Positions 1 to 7,988 of a stretch of 64,000 nucleotides of DNA are shown piece after piece (position 1 is the stretch's first letter; every line of letters begins with the position of its first letter). The position numbers and the translations under genes are program-made. Location of the stretch: positions 186,001 to 250,000 of the forward strand of contig CAWBXX010000006.1 in the NCBI GenBank assembly GCA_963792885.1. The letters are read 5' to 3'. The stretch comes from DASWJZ01 sp963792885. GTDB lineage: Bacteria; Pseudomonadota; Alphaproteobacteria; Rhizobiales; Afifellaceae. A model generated the notes under the pieces. It saw only the letters and a list, made by a program, of their open reading frames with translations, was not told where the DNA came from and made no database searches.

Positions 1-1
1 G

Positions 2-259
2 GCGCATGTCGACTTCGCTGCGCTTGCCCGGGGCGCCGCGGCAGAAGGCGCTGCTGCGCACGGGCCCATTCCGCAGGGCGAATTCCTCATTGCACTGGGT
101 CTTCTTCAGCGCGCGGAAATGCTTGGCGCGAATGCCGGCGCGGGCGGCCGTGCGGCGCTTTCCGCCGCGGTCGAGCGGCTCACAGGATCAGCGGCAATGG
201 GCACGCTCTTCAAGGTTGTTGCGCTAACGCGCCGCAGCCTAGCGCCACCGCCGTTTTGA
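2..259 (+). CDS. MidA-family SAM-dependent methyltransferase, C-terminal end (partial)
   Basis: The reading frame is open from the left edge and ends with a TGA at 257-259, giving about 85 residues of C-terminus. The segments QGEFLIALGL, a run of Ala-rich helix, and MGTLFKVVAL followed by a Pro-rich tail match the end of MidA/NDUFAF7-type class I methyltransferases (COG1565). In mitochondria the homologue methylates an arginine in a complex I subunit; the bacterial substrate is less certain. In many alphaproteobacteria this gene lies directly upstream of pgeF. Here an opposite-strand MFS gene separates the two. The N-terminal SAM-binding part lies outside the window, so the call rests on the tail and on context. 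Confidence 0.7.
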   Translation, partial: AHVDFAALARGAAAEGAAAHGPIPQGEFLIALGLLQRAEMLGANAGAGGRAALSAAVERLTGSAAMGTLFKVVALTRRSLAPPPF

Positions 260-260
260 A

Positions 261-1703
261 TTACTCGTGTTCCTCGGTGGAGGCCTTTCGCCCCGCCAGC
301 TCTGCTCCGGCTTCGGGGGAGAGGCCAATGAAGAACAGAGAAGACGCGATTGCCATCGCCGCGATCATCGCGAAAGTCAGCATAAAGCCACCCTGAGAGG
401 GCACTGTGTCGACCGTGGCCGCGTGCAGCACGAAGGCCGCGAGTGCGACGCCGATGCTCTGCGAGAGGCGTTGGGCCATGGTCGACAAGCTGGTGGCATG
501 GCTCATTTGCGCATGTTTGAGATCGGCGAAGATCAGCGCGTTCACGCTGACCATCTGCAGCGAGCGGAAGAAACCTCCGAAGAAGAGCACGAGGATCATG
601 ACGATGTACGGCGTGTCGGGCCGGAAGAATGCGCATGCGCCGGTGAAGGCTGCCGCGACGAGCCCGTCCCATCGGAGCACCGAGCGAAATCCGAAGCGGC
701 CGAGCACCCGGCTCGAGATCGTGCGCATGCCGAGCGAGCCGACAGCGCTCACGAAGGTGACAAGACCCGACTGAAATGGGGTGTAGCCGAAGCGCTCCTG
801 AAGAAGCAGCGGAAGCACGAAGGGTAGCGCGCCCAAGCCGATGCGGAAGAGTGACCCACCGATGAGGCTCGCTCTGAACGTCGCGACACGAAAGAGGCCA
901 AGATCGAGAATCGGCGCGGTGGAGCGACGCGCGTGAAGAGCATAGGCGATAAGCGCGACGGCGCCGGACGTCAGACAACCGACAGAAAAAGCGCCTAGCG
1001 CATCGGCGGTCGTCGCAGCGTCTATCCCGAAGAGGAACGCCGACAAGCCGAAGCTGGAAAGAAACGCTCCGACGAGGTCCAAGCGTCGCGGCTCCTCGTG
1101 GATGTCTTCGATAAACAGGGTCACGAGCAGGATGCCGACAATGCCGACGGGAACGTTGATCCAAAAGATCCAGCGCCAGGACGCGTACGAGGTGAGGAAG
1201 CCGCCGACCAGTGGGCCAACCATCGGTCCGACAAGCCCGGGTATGCTCATAAGCGCAAGGGCGCGGATGAGCTGTCTCTTCTCCACCGAGCGGACAAGGA
1301 TCAGGCGGGCAACCGGACCCATCATGGCGGCTCCGATCCCTTGAAAGATACGGGCGCCGACGAGCCATTCGAGATTCGTCGCCAGTCCGCAGCCTACCGA
1401 GGCGAGCGCGAATATCGCGATCGCAACACGAAAGACCGTGCGTGCGCCGAAGCGGTCAGCCGCCCATCCGCTGATCGGCAGAAAGGCGGCAAGGCTGAAC
1501 ACGTAGACCGTGATCGCGAGATGCAGCTTCACCGCCGGCTCGCCGAAAGCGGCCGATATGGCGGGGAGCGACGTAGCCAGCGCCGTCGCGTCGAGCTGCT
1601 GCATGAACAGCGCACAGGCGACGATCAGCGGCACGACGATGTGCTTGGGCAATTCGCTTCCGGAGGAGGTATCGGGAGGGCAATCCCGGCGGGCCACTTT
1701 CAT
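261..1703 (-). CDS. MFS drug exporter, DHA2/EmrB-QacA type
   Basis: A 480-residue integral inner-membrane protein with about 14 hydrophobic segments, the topology and length of the DHA2 (14-TMS) family of proton-driven exporters. Helix 1 carries QQLDATALATSLPAI, close to the family's LD-T-VNVALP motif. The loop after helix 2 has GWAADRFGAR (motif A), and helix 5 contains GPMVGPLVGG followed by WRWIFWINVP, both typical of this group. The chosen ATG at 1701-1703 removes 21 upstream residues that are hydrophilic and lie outside the family alignment. The gene runs opposite to its neighbours and sits between midA and pgeF, which are normally adjacent, so it looks like an insertion into a conserved cluster. 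The substrate is unknown. Confidence 0.85.
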   Translation of the reverse strand: MKVARRDCPPDTSSGSELPKHIVVPLIVACALFMQQLDATALATSLPAISAAFGEPAVKLHLAITVYVFSLAAFLPISGWAADRFGARTVFRVAIAIFALASVGCGLATNLEWLVGARIFQGIGAAMMGPVARLILVRSVEKRQLIRALALMSIPGLVGPMVGPLVGGFLTSYASWRWIFWINVPVGIVGILLVTLFIEDIHEEPRRLDLVGAFLSSFGLSAFLFGIDAATTADALGAFSVGCLTSGAVALIAYALHARRSTAPILDLGLFRVATFRASLIGGSLFRIGLGALPFVLPLLLQERFGYTPFQSGLVTFVSAVGSLGMRTISSRVLGRFGFRSVLRWDGLVAAAFTGACAFFRPDTPYIVMILVLFFGGFFRSLQMVSVNALIFADLKHAQMSHATSLSTMAQRLSQSIGVALAAFVLHAATVDTVPSQGGFMLTFAMIAAMAIASSLFFIGLSPEAGAELAGRKASTEEHE

Positions 1704-1806
1704 GATTGGCGGGTCGCCCCGCGTCAATAGCGCCGTTCCGGTGCGCGGGAGGCGCTTCGCGCGCACGGGTTTGACTTCGGCCGACGCGGGGTCCTACCTC
1801 CGGCAC

Positions 1807-2601
1807 ATGGACGCAGTCTCGCCACCGCTCGTGCCCATCGAAGCGCCGCTGCTGGCGCTGCCCGGCGTCGCGCACGCCTTCTTCACGCGCGAAGGCGGCG
1901 TCTCGACCGGCATCTATTGCGGACTCAATACGGGTCTCGGCTCGAAGGATTTGCGCGAGGCGGTGCTTGAGAACCGCGCGCGCGCCACGCGCCACCTCGG
2001 ATCGGCACCGGAGGACCTCGCGACGCCCCACCAGGTGCACAGCGCTGAGGCGATCATCGTCGATGCAGTGTGGGAACCGGGCCGTGGCCCGAAGGCGGAC
2101 GCAGTGGTGACGAACCGGCCGGGCATCGCCGTCGGCGCCGGCGCGGCAGATTGCGGGCCGTTGCTTTTCGCCGAGCCCAATGCACGCGTCGTCGCTGCCG
2201 CTCACGCCGGCTGGAAGGGCGCGCTCATCGGCATCCTCGAATCCACGATCGCCGCAATGGAGCAACTCGGCGCGGAGCGAGCAAAGATCGTCGCGGTGCT
2301 CGGCCCGACAATTTCGGCCGGCGCCTACGAGGTCGGACCGGAATTCGCCGCGCGATTCCTGGAGGCCGATCCATCCAACGCTCGCTTCTTTGCGCCGTCG
2401 TTGCGTGCGGGGCATTCGATGTTCGACCTTCCGGCCTATATCGTCGCGAGGCTCGAGGCGGCGGGAGTCGGTGCGGTCGGCAATCTCGCGCTCTGCACCT
2501 ATGCCGACGAGGCGCGCTTCTATTCCTATCGCCGTGCAAAGCACCGCGGCGAGCGTGATTACGGGCGGCTGCTCTCGGCCATCTCGCTCGTCGGCAACTA
2601 G
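1807..2601 (+). CDS. pgeF: Peptidoglycan editing factor PgeF (laccase-domain, YfiH family)
   Basis: A 264-residue cytosolic protein of the DUF152/YfiH family. In E. coli the homologue corrects misincorporated residues in peptidoglycan precursors, and related proteins have purine-nucleoside activities. The expected zinc ligands are visible: His78 (HQVHS), Cys116 (ADCGP) and His133 (HAGWKG). A longer frame runs upstream to 1510 on the opposite side of the MFS gene; the ATG at 1807 gives the normal family length and starts just before the first conserved segment (FFTREGGVS). Confidence 0.9.
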   Translation: MDAVSPPLVPIEAPLLALPGVAHAFFTREGGVSTGIYCGLNTGLGSKDLREAVLENRARATRHLGSAPEDLATPHQVHSAEAIIVDAVWEPGRGPKADAVVTNRPGIAVGAGAADCGPLLFAEPNARVVAAAHAGWKGALIGILESTIAAMEQLGAERAKIVAVLGPTISAGAYEVGPEFAARFLEADPSNARFFAPSLRAGHSMFDLPAYIVARLEAAGVGAVGNLALCTYADEARFYSYRRAKHRGERDYGRLLSAISLVGN

Positions 2602-2813
2602 AGCTCCCGCGAGCCAAATCGCGCTGCATTGGAGAAATTTGCCGGTTCAGAGACATGTATCGCAACGCTTCTCTAAAATCGAAGCTGTCTGTGCAGTATA
2701 TCTCAAACCATCGACGCGATTGGCTTTGCAACTCCGTAATTTTCGGAGGGATTTAACTTAACAGACTCCTGGCTGTGCTACCGGAAACGACGCGACGTCG
2801 AGCGGAGACTGTT

Positions 2814-3161
2814 GTGAAACGAAGCAAACTCAAGAGAATCGTATTGGTGGCCGCGCTCGCTGGCGCAATGGCCGCCGGCGCTCCGACGTTTACGTTTGCG
2901 CAAGGCGCTCCCGACGAGTTGATGGCGACGCTCTCCACGCAGGTGCTGGACGCCAACTACGCAGCAGGCCGCGCGACGATCGCAGAACTGCAGGCGCTTG
3001 GGATCGGTGCGATCGCAATCGGGAGCGACACGATCACGCTCGACGATCTCCTCGTGATGATCGATGCAGTCGAGCAGGGCCAGCTCGATCGGGTGCAGCT
3101 GGCCAGCTACCTCGACGCGATTGCCAAGAATACAGCTCAGGCGGTCTATCTTCCTAAATAG
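2814..3161 (+). CDS. Small exported protein of unknown function
   Basis: About 115 residues from a GTG start at 2814 that has a purine-rich GGAGA at 2804-2808. The N-terminus is a clear signal peptide: basic residues (KRSKLKR), a hydrophobic core and an Ala-rich stretch ending near TFAQG. The mature part is acidic and helical, with no cysteines, and has no motif I recognise. A longer form starting at GTG 2775 is possible, but it would put 13 charged residues in front of the signal peptide. It lies 210 bases after pgeF in the same direction. Function is not assigned. Confidence 0.6.
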   Translation: MKRSKLKRIVLVAALAGAMAAGAPTFTFAQGAPDELMATLSTQVLDANYAAGRATIAELQALGIGAIAIGSDTITLDDLLVMIDAVEQGQLDRVQLASYLDAIAKNTAQAVYLPK

Positions 3162-3189
3162 ACGCCAGCACCGGCGGCCACCTGGTGCG

Positions 3190-3645
3190 TCAGCGCATCC
3201 AGGTGATGCTGCTCGCAGGCGTGGCGTTCACCGCCTCGATCGCGGCGAGGGGCGCGCCATAGCGCTTCATGGCCGCAGCATAGTTCGCCGTGCCGACGTC
3301 GTCGGTGGCGCGGTGGAAGCCGAGGCGGCCCGAAAGCTCGCGGCGGCTTCCCGCGTAGAAGAGGATCGTGCAGGCGGAAGCGCAGTCGCCGTTGACGATC
3401 GTCGTCAGCCCGGCTTCGTTGATCATGTCGGCCATGTAGGAAGCGGCTGCGACGAGGCCGCCAGGGCTCTCCAGCACGATTGCCCGTGCGCCCTTCCTGA
3501 TCAGCTTTGACAGCTTGAGCGGGTCGGCTGGGACGATCCGTCCCGTCATCGTGATCGTGTCGCCACGGAGCGCGAAATCGGCCGCGTCGGCGCGAGCCGC
3601 GAATCCGGCAAGAACCAGCAACGCAACGGCGAGCCTGCGGATCAT
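3190..3645 (-). CDS. Secreted ClpP/crotonase-fold protein (COG3904-like)
   Basis: A 151-residue protein with an N-terminal signal peptide (cleavage likely after ARADA). The core has the layout of a ClpP-like serine hydrolase: an oxyanion-loop SPGG at residues 60-63, a candidate nucleophile Ser90 in GDCASACT, and a candidate His111 in LGFHRA. Cys88 and Cys92 flank the serine and could form a disulfide in the periplasm. The start is supported by GGGAGGA 8 bases upstream of the ATG. Related periplasmic proteins are common in alphaproteobacteria with no firm function. Peptidase activity is an inference from the motif, not known. Confidence 0.7.
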   Translation of the reverse strand: MIRRLAVALLVLAGFAARADAADFALRGDTITMTGRIVPADPLKLSKLIRKGARAIVLESPGGLVAAASYMADMINEAGLTTIVNGDCASACTILFYAGSRRELSGRLGFHRATDDVGTANYAAAMKRYGAPLAAIEAVNATPASSITWMR

Positions 3646-4038
3646 CCGGTCCGTCCTCCCGGCGGCAGGCGCACGGTAAGCCGAGGGGACCCGGTTCTGT
3701 AAAGAACTCGCTCAAATTTTCCCTAAATTCCCTTAAAATTCGCCGCGAATGCTGGGGAATCGCCGCAGTGCCCCCGTCCACTGCTGCGCTGACGCTGCGG
3801 CGAAACGCCCGTGGGTGCCCTCTTAGGTCGCGGAGGGAAAGCCCGTGCAATTCGGAGCGTTAGAGGAAAGCAAAGCGCTCCCGGCCCGGACTTTGCGAAG
3901 CGTGTCGAAAAAGGATGTGACCGCGTTGTGCCGCGGTTGTGAAGCTTTTGTGCGATTGCTAAAAGGCCGCGCGCCCGGCGCGATTCAAGGGCGCTCCGAC
4001 AGGGGCCGGCTGGGTGCCCCCGGGGATCGTCGTAAGAG
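3646..4038. other. Intergenic region upstream of prs, no gene seen
   Basis: About 390 bases between the divergent secreted ClpP-like gene and prs. Positions 3700-3745 are unusually A/T-rich for this DNA (runs such as AAATTTTCCCTAAATT), which fits a promoter zone for one or both divergent genes, but I cannot assign -35/-10 boxes with confidence. Short open frames here have no ribosome-binding site and no recognisable protein. Confidence 0.5.
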
Positions 4039-4971
4039 ATGAAAATCGTCGCCGGGAACTCCAACGAAACGCTCGCCCGGGCGATCGCGCATTACCTCCG
4101 GACCGATCTTGCGCAGGCCGCTGTCCGCCGCTTCGCGGACCAGGAGATTTTCGTCGAGATCCAGGAGAACGTCCGCGGCGAGGATCTCTTCGTCGTGCAG
4201 TCGACGAGCTTCCCGGCGAACGACAATCTGATGGAGCTCCTGATCATCATCGATGCGCTGCGCCGCGCTTCCGCGCGCCGCATCACCGCGGTGATCCCCT
4301 ACTACGGCTATGCGCGGCAGGACCGAAAGTCGCTCTCCCGCACGCCGATCTCCGCCAAGCTCGTCGCCAACATGATCACCAAGGCCGGGGCCGACCGCGT
4401 GCTGACGGTCGATCTCCACGCCGGGCAGATCCAGGGCTTTTTCGACATCCCGACCGACAACATCTTCGCCGCACCGGTCTTCACCCGCGACATCGCCGAG
4501 CGCTACGACCACAACCATCTCATGGTGGTCTCGCCGGACGTCGGCGGCGTCGTGCGCGCCCGCATCGTCGCGAAGCGCATCGACGCCTCGCTTGCCATCG
4601 TCGACAAGCGGCGCGAGCGGCCGGGCGAGTCGGAAGTGATGAACATCATCGGCGATGTGAATGGGCGCGCCTGCCTTCTCGTCGACGACATCGTCGATTC
4701 CGGCGGCACGCTCTGCAGCGCCGCCGATGCACTGCTCGAGCAGGGCGCCACGTCGGTCGCCGCCTATATCACGCACGGCGTGCTGTCGGGTGGTGCGGTC
4801 GCGCGCATCACCGCCTCCAAGCTCACCGAACTCGTCATCACCGACTCGATCGAGCCGACGAGCGCGGTGCTCTCGGCGCGCAACATCCGCATCGTCTCGA
4901 TCGCACCGCTTCTCGGTGAAGCGGTGAGCCGTACGGCGCTGGAGAAATCCGTGTCGAGCCTCTTCGACTAG
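4039..4971 (+). CDS. prs: Ribose-phosphate pyrophosphokinase
   Basis: A 310-residue cytosolic enzyme that makes PRPP from ribose 5-phosphate and ATP, feeding nucleotide, histidine and tryptophan synthesis and the Upp reaction encoded later in this window. Visible motifs are the YYGYARQDRK catalytic flexible loop, VDLHAGQIQGFFDIP, and the PRPP-binding loop LLVDDIVDSGGT. The length is normal and the start ATG is the first in frame. It follows the pgeF region, as in related genomes. Confidence 0.97.
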   Translation: MKIVAGNSNETLARAIAHYLRTDLAQAAVRRFADQEIFVEIQENVRGEDLFVVQSTSFPANDNLMELLIIIDALRRASARRITAVIPYYGYARQDRKSLSRTPISAKLVANMITKAGADRVLTVDLHAGQIQGFFDIPTDNIFAAPVFTRDIAERYDHNHLMVVSPDVGGVVRARIVAKRIDASLAIVDKRRERPGESEVMNIIGDVNGRACLLVDDIVDSGGTLCSAADALLEQGATSVAAYITHGVLSGGAVARITASKLTELVITDSIEPTSAVLSARNIRIVSIAPLLGEAVSRTALEKSVSSLFD

Positions 4972-5142
4972 ATTGCCTGTGCGATGCTCTTTCGGGCATC
5001 CTCATTCTCTTGCGGCGCGTTGGCCCGCCTGATACATCAAGACATGTCGGACAAGAGAATCCGATTTAGAATCAAAGCCCTATTGATTATCGGGGTGTCC
5101 GTGGAAGAGAGCACGTCCGGCGCAGTCCGCTGCGGGCTGATC

Positions 5143-5150
5143 GAGGGGGA
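5143..5150 (+). promoter_or_regulatory. Ribosome-binding site that points to a CTG start for rnd
   Basis: GAGGGGGA lies 6 bases before CTG at 5157 but about 21 bases before the first GTG at 5172. The spacing favours the CTG as the initiation codon. Confidence 0.5.
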
Positions 5151-5156
5151 GCCCCG

Positions 5157-5774
5157 CTGACGAATATTCGCGTGCACGAAGGCGACCTTCACGACCTCTC
5201 TGCCTATAGCGGCGAGGTCGCGGTCGACACGGAGGCGATGGGGCTGAAGCCCGGTCGCGATCGACTCTGCGTCGTACAGCTCTCGCCGGGCGACGGCACC
5301 GTCGACGTCGTCCACATCGCCAACGGTCAAACGAGCGCACCCAATCTCGGTCTGCTCATGACCGACCCCGAGATCGTCAAGATCTTCCACTTCGCTCGCT
5401 TCGACGTGGCGATGCTCAAGCATTCGCTCGGCATTCACGTGTCACCGGTTTGGTGCACCAAGATCGCCGCGCGGCTCGTGCGCACCTATACCGACCGGCA
5501 CGGCCTCAAGGAACTGGCGCGCGAGATCCTCGGCCTTGACCTCTCCAAGCAGCAGCAATCCTCCGACTGGGGCGCGGAGACATTGACCGACGCGCAGCTT
5601 GAGTATGCGGCCTCCGACGTGCTTCATCTGCATGCGATCAAGGCGGCGCTTCAGGCGCGGCTTACGCGGGAGGGGCGGCTGGAACTGGCCGAATCCTGTT
5701 TCCGCTTCGTCCCGGTCCGAGCCGAGCTCGACCTGCTCGGATGGGAGGGCGAGGACATTTTTTCCCATTCCTAA
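5157..5774 (+). CDS. rnd: Ribonuclease D, single-domain
   Basis: A 205-residue DEDDy 3'-5' exoribonuclease that lacks the HRDC domains of the E. coli enzyme, as is usual in alphaproteobacteria. Catalytic residues are visible: Asp24 and Glu26 in VAVDTEA (Exo I), Asp83 in HFARFDVA (Exo II), and Tyr150/Asp154 in YAASD (Exo III). The probable start is CTG 5157, giving MTNIRVHEGDL; the alternative GTG at 5172 would remove five residues common in homologues. It is followed by the LPS-export genes, the usual neighbours of this gene in the group. Confidence 0.9.
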   Translation: MTNIRVHEGDLHDLSAYSGEVAVDTEAMGLKPGRDRLCVVQLSPGDGTVDVVHIANGQTSAPNLGLLMTDPEIVKIFHFARFDVAMLKHSLGIHVSPVWCTKIAARLVRTYTDRHGLKELAREILGLDLSKQQQSSDWGAETLTDAQLEYAASDVLHLHAIKAALQARLTREGRLELAESCFRFVPVRAELDLLGWEGEDIFSHS

Positions 5775-5847
5775 CAAAAGCCCTTTTCGCGCCGGGGCTT
5801 GCGGGTGCCCGCAAATCACCACACTCTCGCGCGCAAACCGCTGAGGA

Positions 5848-6541
5848 ATGACGGATTTGGACATGGCCATATCGGCGCCCTGGCTGCCGGCGGGCCCCAA
5901 TCGAGGGGCGCGCGGCAAGGCCATGGCCGCGGCACGGCGGCACACCCGGCTTGTCCGGGTGCTGCGCGTGCTCCTGCCGCTCCTCGGCGTGGCATCCGTC
6001 GCGGGCTTCGTTGTGGTCACGCGGCTCTCGCTTCCCGCGGGACTCGACCTCAACGCGGCGCGGCTCAGCGTCACGCGCAATTCCATCATCATGGATCGTC
6101 CGCATCTCACCGGTTTCGACCGCCGCCACCGCGAATACTCGGTCGTGGCGAGCCGAGCCATCCAGCCCTTGAGCAATCCGGGGCAGGTGCGGCTTGAGAA
6201 CATCGAGGCGAAGATCGAGTTCGAACGACGGAACGATGACGAGCATCACCGCGGAAGCCGGCGACTACGATCACGCGAAGAACACGATCAAGCTTCTCGG
6301 CGCGGTCCTTGCGAATTCGCCGGACGGGCATTTTCTTCATATGACCGACGCCGACGTCGATTTCGACGCGGGTTCGCTCGTCTCCGAGAATCCGGTGACG
6401 ATTGGATACGGAGACAGCCGTGTCACCGGCAACCGGTTCTCCGTCAGCGACGGCGGCAAGGTGATCGTTGTCGAAGGCGATGTGCACACACTCCTGATGC
6501 CGCCGAAGAGTGAATCCTCGGCCACGCCTCGGAAGGAGTGA
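5848..6541 (+). CDS. lptC: LPS export protein LptC, with one frameshift
   Basis: Bitopic inner-membrane protein linking LptB2FG to the periplasmic LptA bridge. One membrane helix is visible (RVLLPLLGVASVAGFVVV), followed by a beta-rich periplasmic part. The frame breaks near 6222: ..NIEAKIEF is read in one frame and NDGTMTSITAEAG onward in the next. Removing one G at about 6223 joins them into one protein of about 230 residues ending at 6541. Because lptC is normally essential and lptA/lptB follow intact, an indel error is more likely than a pseudogene. The start could be ATG 5848 or ATG 5863. Confidence 0.85.
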
Positions 6542-6548
6542 GAGCGCG

Positions 6549-7103
6549 ATGCGGATCGGAGTGCTCGCGATCCTCATCCTCGTCGCGCTCACGGCGAGGC
6601 CTGCTGGCGCGCAGGATTTCGGCGGGGCGTTCGGCGGCTTCAACAGCGGCTCCGACAAGCCGATCCAGATCGAGGCCGACCGGCTCGAAGTGCACGACGC
6701 TGAGAAGCTTGCGATCTACAGCGGCCACGTGCGCGTGCTCCAGGGCGACACGCTGCTTGAGGCACCGGAGCTTCGCATCTTCTACAAAGACGCGGTGCCC
6801 TCATCCGACAGTGGCCAGCCGGCTGCCGCTGCGGGGCCAGTCGCCGGCGCGCAGGTGACGCGGCTCGAGGCCGGTCCGGGCGTCACCGTGCGCTCGAGCG
6901 ACCAAGTGGCGACCGCTGATCGCGCGGTCTTCGAGATGGACAAGGATCTCGTCACCATGACCGGCAATGTGCTCCTGACCCAGGGCCAGAACGTGGTCCG
7001 CGGCGAGCGCCTCGTCGTCAACCTGACGACCAAGGAGGGACGCGTGGAAGGCGGCCGCGTGCAGACGCTGATCACGCCGTCGAGCGGCAAGGGCCCTCAG
7101 TGA
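6549..7103 (+). CDS. lptA: LPS transport periplasmic protein LptA
   Basis: A 184-residue OstA/LptA-fold protein that shields LPS during its crossing of the periplasm. The ATG at 6549 opens a signal peptide (MRIGVLAILILVALTARP, cleavage near AGA-QD). The mature domain has the family start PIQIEADRLEV and repeated beta-strands (YSGHVRVLQGDT, MTGNVLLTQGQNVVRGERL). The gene lies 7 bases after lptC and 25 bases before lptB, so the three are probably co-transcribed. Confidence 0.93.
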   Translation: MRIGVLAILILVALTARPAGAQDFGGAFGGFNSGSDKPIQIEADRLEVHDAEKLAIYSGHVRVLQGDTLLEAPELRIFYKDAVPSSDSGQPAAAAGPVAGAQVTRLEAGPGVTVRSSDQVATADRAVFEMDKDLVTMTGNVLLTQGQNVVRGERLVVNLTTKEGRVEGGRVQTLITPSSGKGPQ

Positions 7104-7128
7104 GCGCGTCGCCGCCGGGGATCGCCCC

Positions 7129-7902
7129 TTGAACAAGCACGAGGCAACAAACCTTCAGGAGGGCGCCGCGCCGCCGGGCCAGGATTGGCTCGTGGCGCGC
7201 GGGCTCAGGCGCTCCTTCAAAGGTAGGCTCGTTGTCGAGGACGTGTCGCTGGCGCTGAGACGTGGCGAGGTGGTCGGCCTTCTCGGACCGAACGGCGCCG
7301 GCAAGACGACCGTCTTCTACATGATCACCGGACTGATCCGCGCCGACGGCGGACGCATCGAGCTCGACGGTTTCGATATCACGCATCTGCCGATGTACCA
7401 GCGCGCGCGTCTCGGCGTCGGATATCTTCCACAGGAGGCGTCGATATTCCGTGGTCTCTCGGTGGAAGACAATATCCGCGCGGTGCTCGAGATCGTCGAG
7501 CCGGATCGCAATCTCAGAGAAGCCGATCTCGATGCGCTGCTTCGCGAGTTCCACATCCTGCATCTCAGGAAGGCGCCGTCGATCTCGCTCTCCGGCGGTG
7601 AAAGACGGCGCTGCGAAATTGCGAGGGCGCTCGCGTCGCGGCCGGTCTTCATGCTGCTCGATGAGCCCTTCGCGGGGATCGATCCGATCGCCGTCGCGGA
7701 CATCCAGGGCTTGGTGCGGCATTTGAAGCAGCGTGGCATCGGCGTGCTCGTCACCGACCACAACGTGCGCGAAACGCTCGGGCTGATCGACCGCGCCTAC
7801 ATCCTCAACGCCGGGCGGGTGATGAGCGAGGGCACACCTGAGGAGATCGTCGCCGACCCGGAAGTCCGGCGCGTTTATCTTGGAGAGCGCTTCAGGCTTT
7901 GA
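7129..7902 (+). CDS. lptB: LPS export ABC transporter ATP-binding protein LptB
   Basis: A 257-residue cytoplasmic ATPase that powers LPS extraction from the inner membrane. Walker A is GPNGAGKT (residues 53-60), the signature is LSGGE (154-158), Walker B is FMLLDEP with Asp178/Glu179, and the switch His is in VTDHNV. It starts at TTG 7129; no ATG exists in a reasonable position. The N-terminal extension of about 20 residues ahead of the ABC domain is usual in rhizobia. It sits between lptA and rpoN, the conserved order. Confidence 0.95.
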   Translation: MNKHEATNLQEGAAPPGQDWLVARGLRRSFKGRLVVEDVSLALRRGEVVGLLGPNGAGKTTVFYMITGLIRADGGRIELDGFDITHLPMYQRARLGVGYLPQEASIFRGLSVEDNIRAVLEIVEPDRNLREADLDALLREFHILHLRKAPSISLSGGERRRCEIARALASRPVFMLLDEPFAGIDPIAVADIQGLVRHLKQRGIGVLVTDHNVRETLGLIDRAYILNAGRVMSEGTPEEIVADPEVRRVYLGERFRL

Positions 7903-7988
7903 CTCCGCAAAAAGGGGCGCTAAGTTGCACTGCAATATGACGGGCATGTAAAGGGCGGGGGAGCCCAGTCCGTCGGCGGGGCAGCGTG

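Noticed and set aside
6..227. A short plus-strand frame at the left edge
   Set aside because: Another frame of the same bases encodes the recognisable MidA C-terminus.
106..1368. A 420-residue minus-strand frame over the MFS gene
   Set aside because: Arg/Ser/His-rich composition and no hydrophobic helices; the true MFS frame is shifted by one base.
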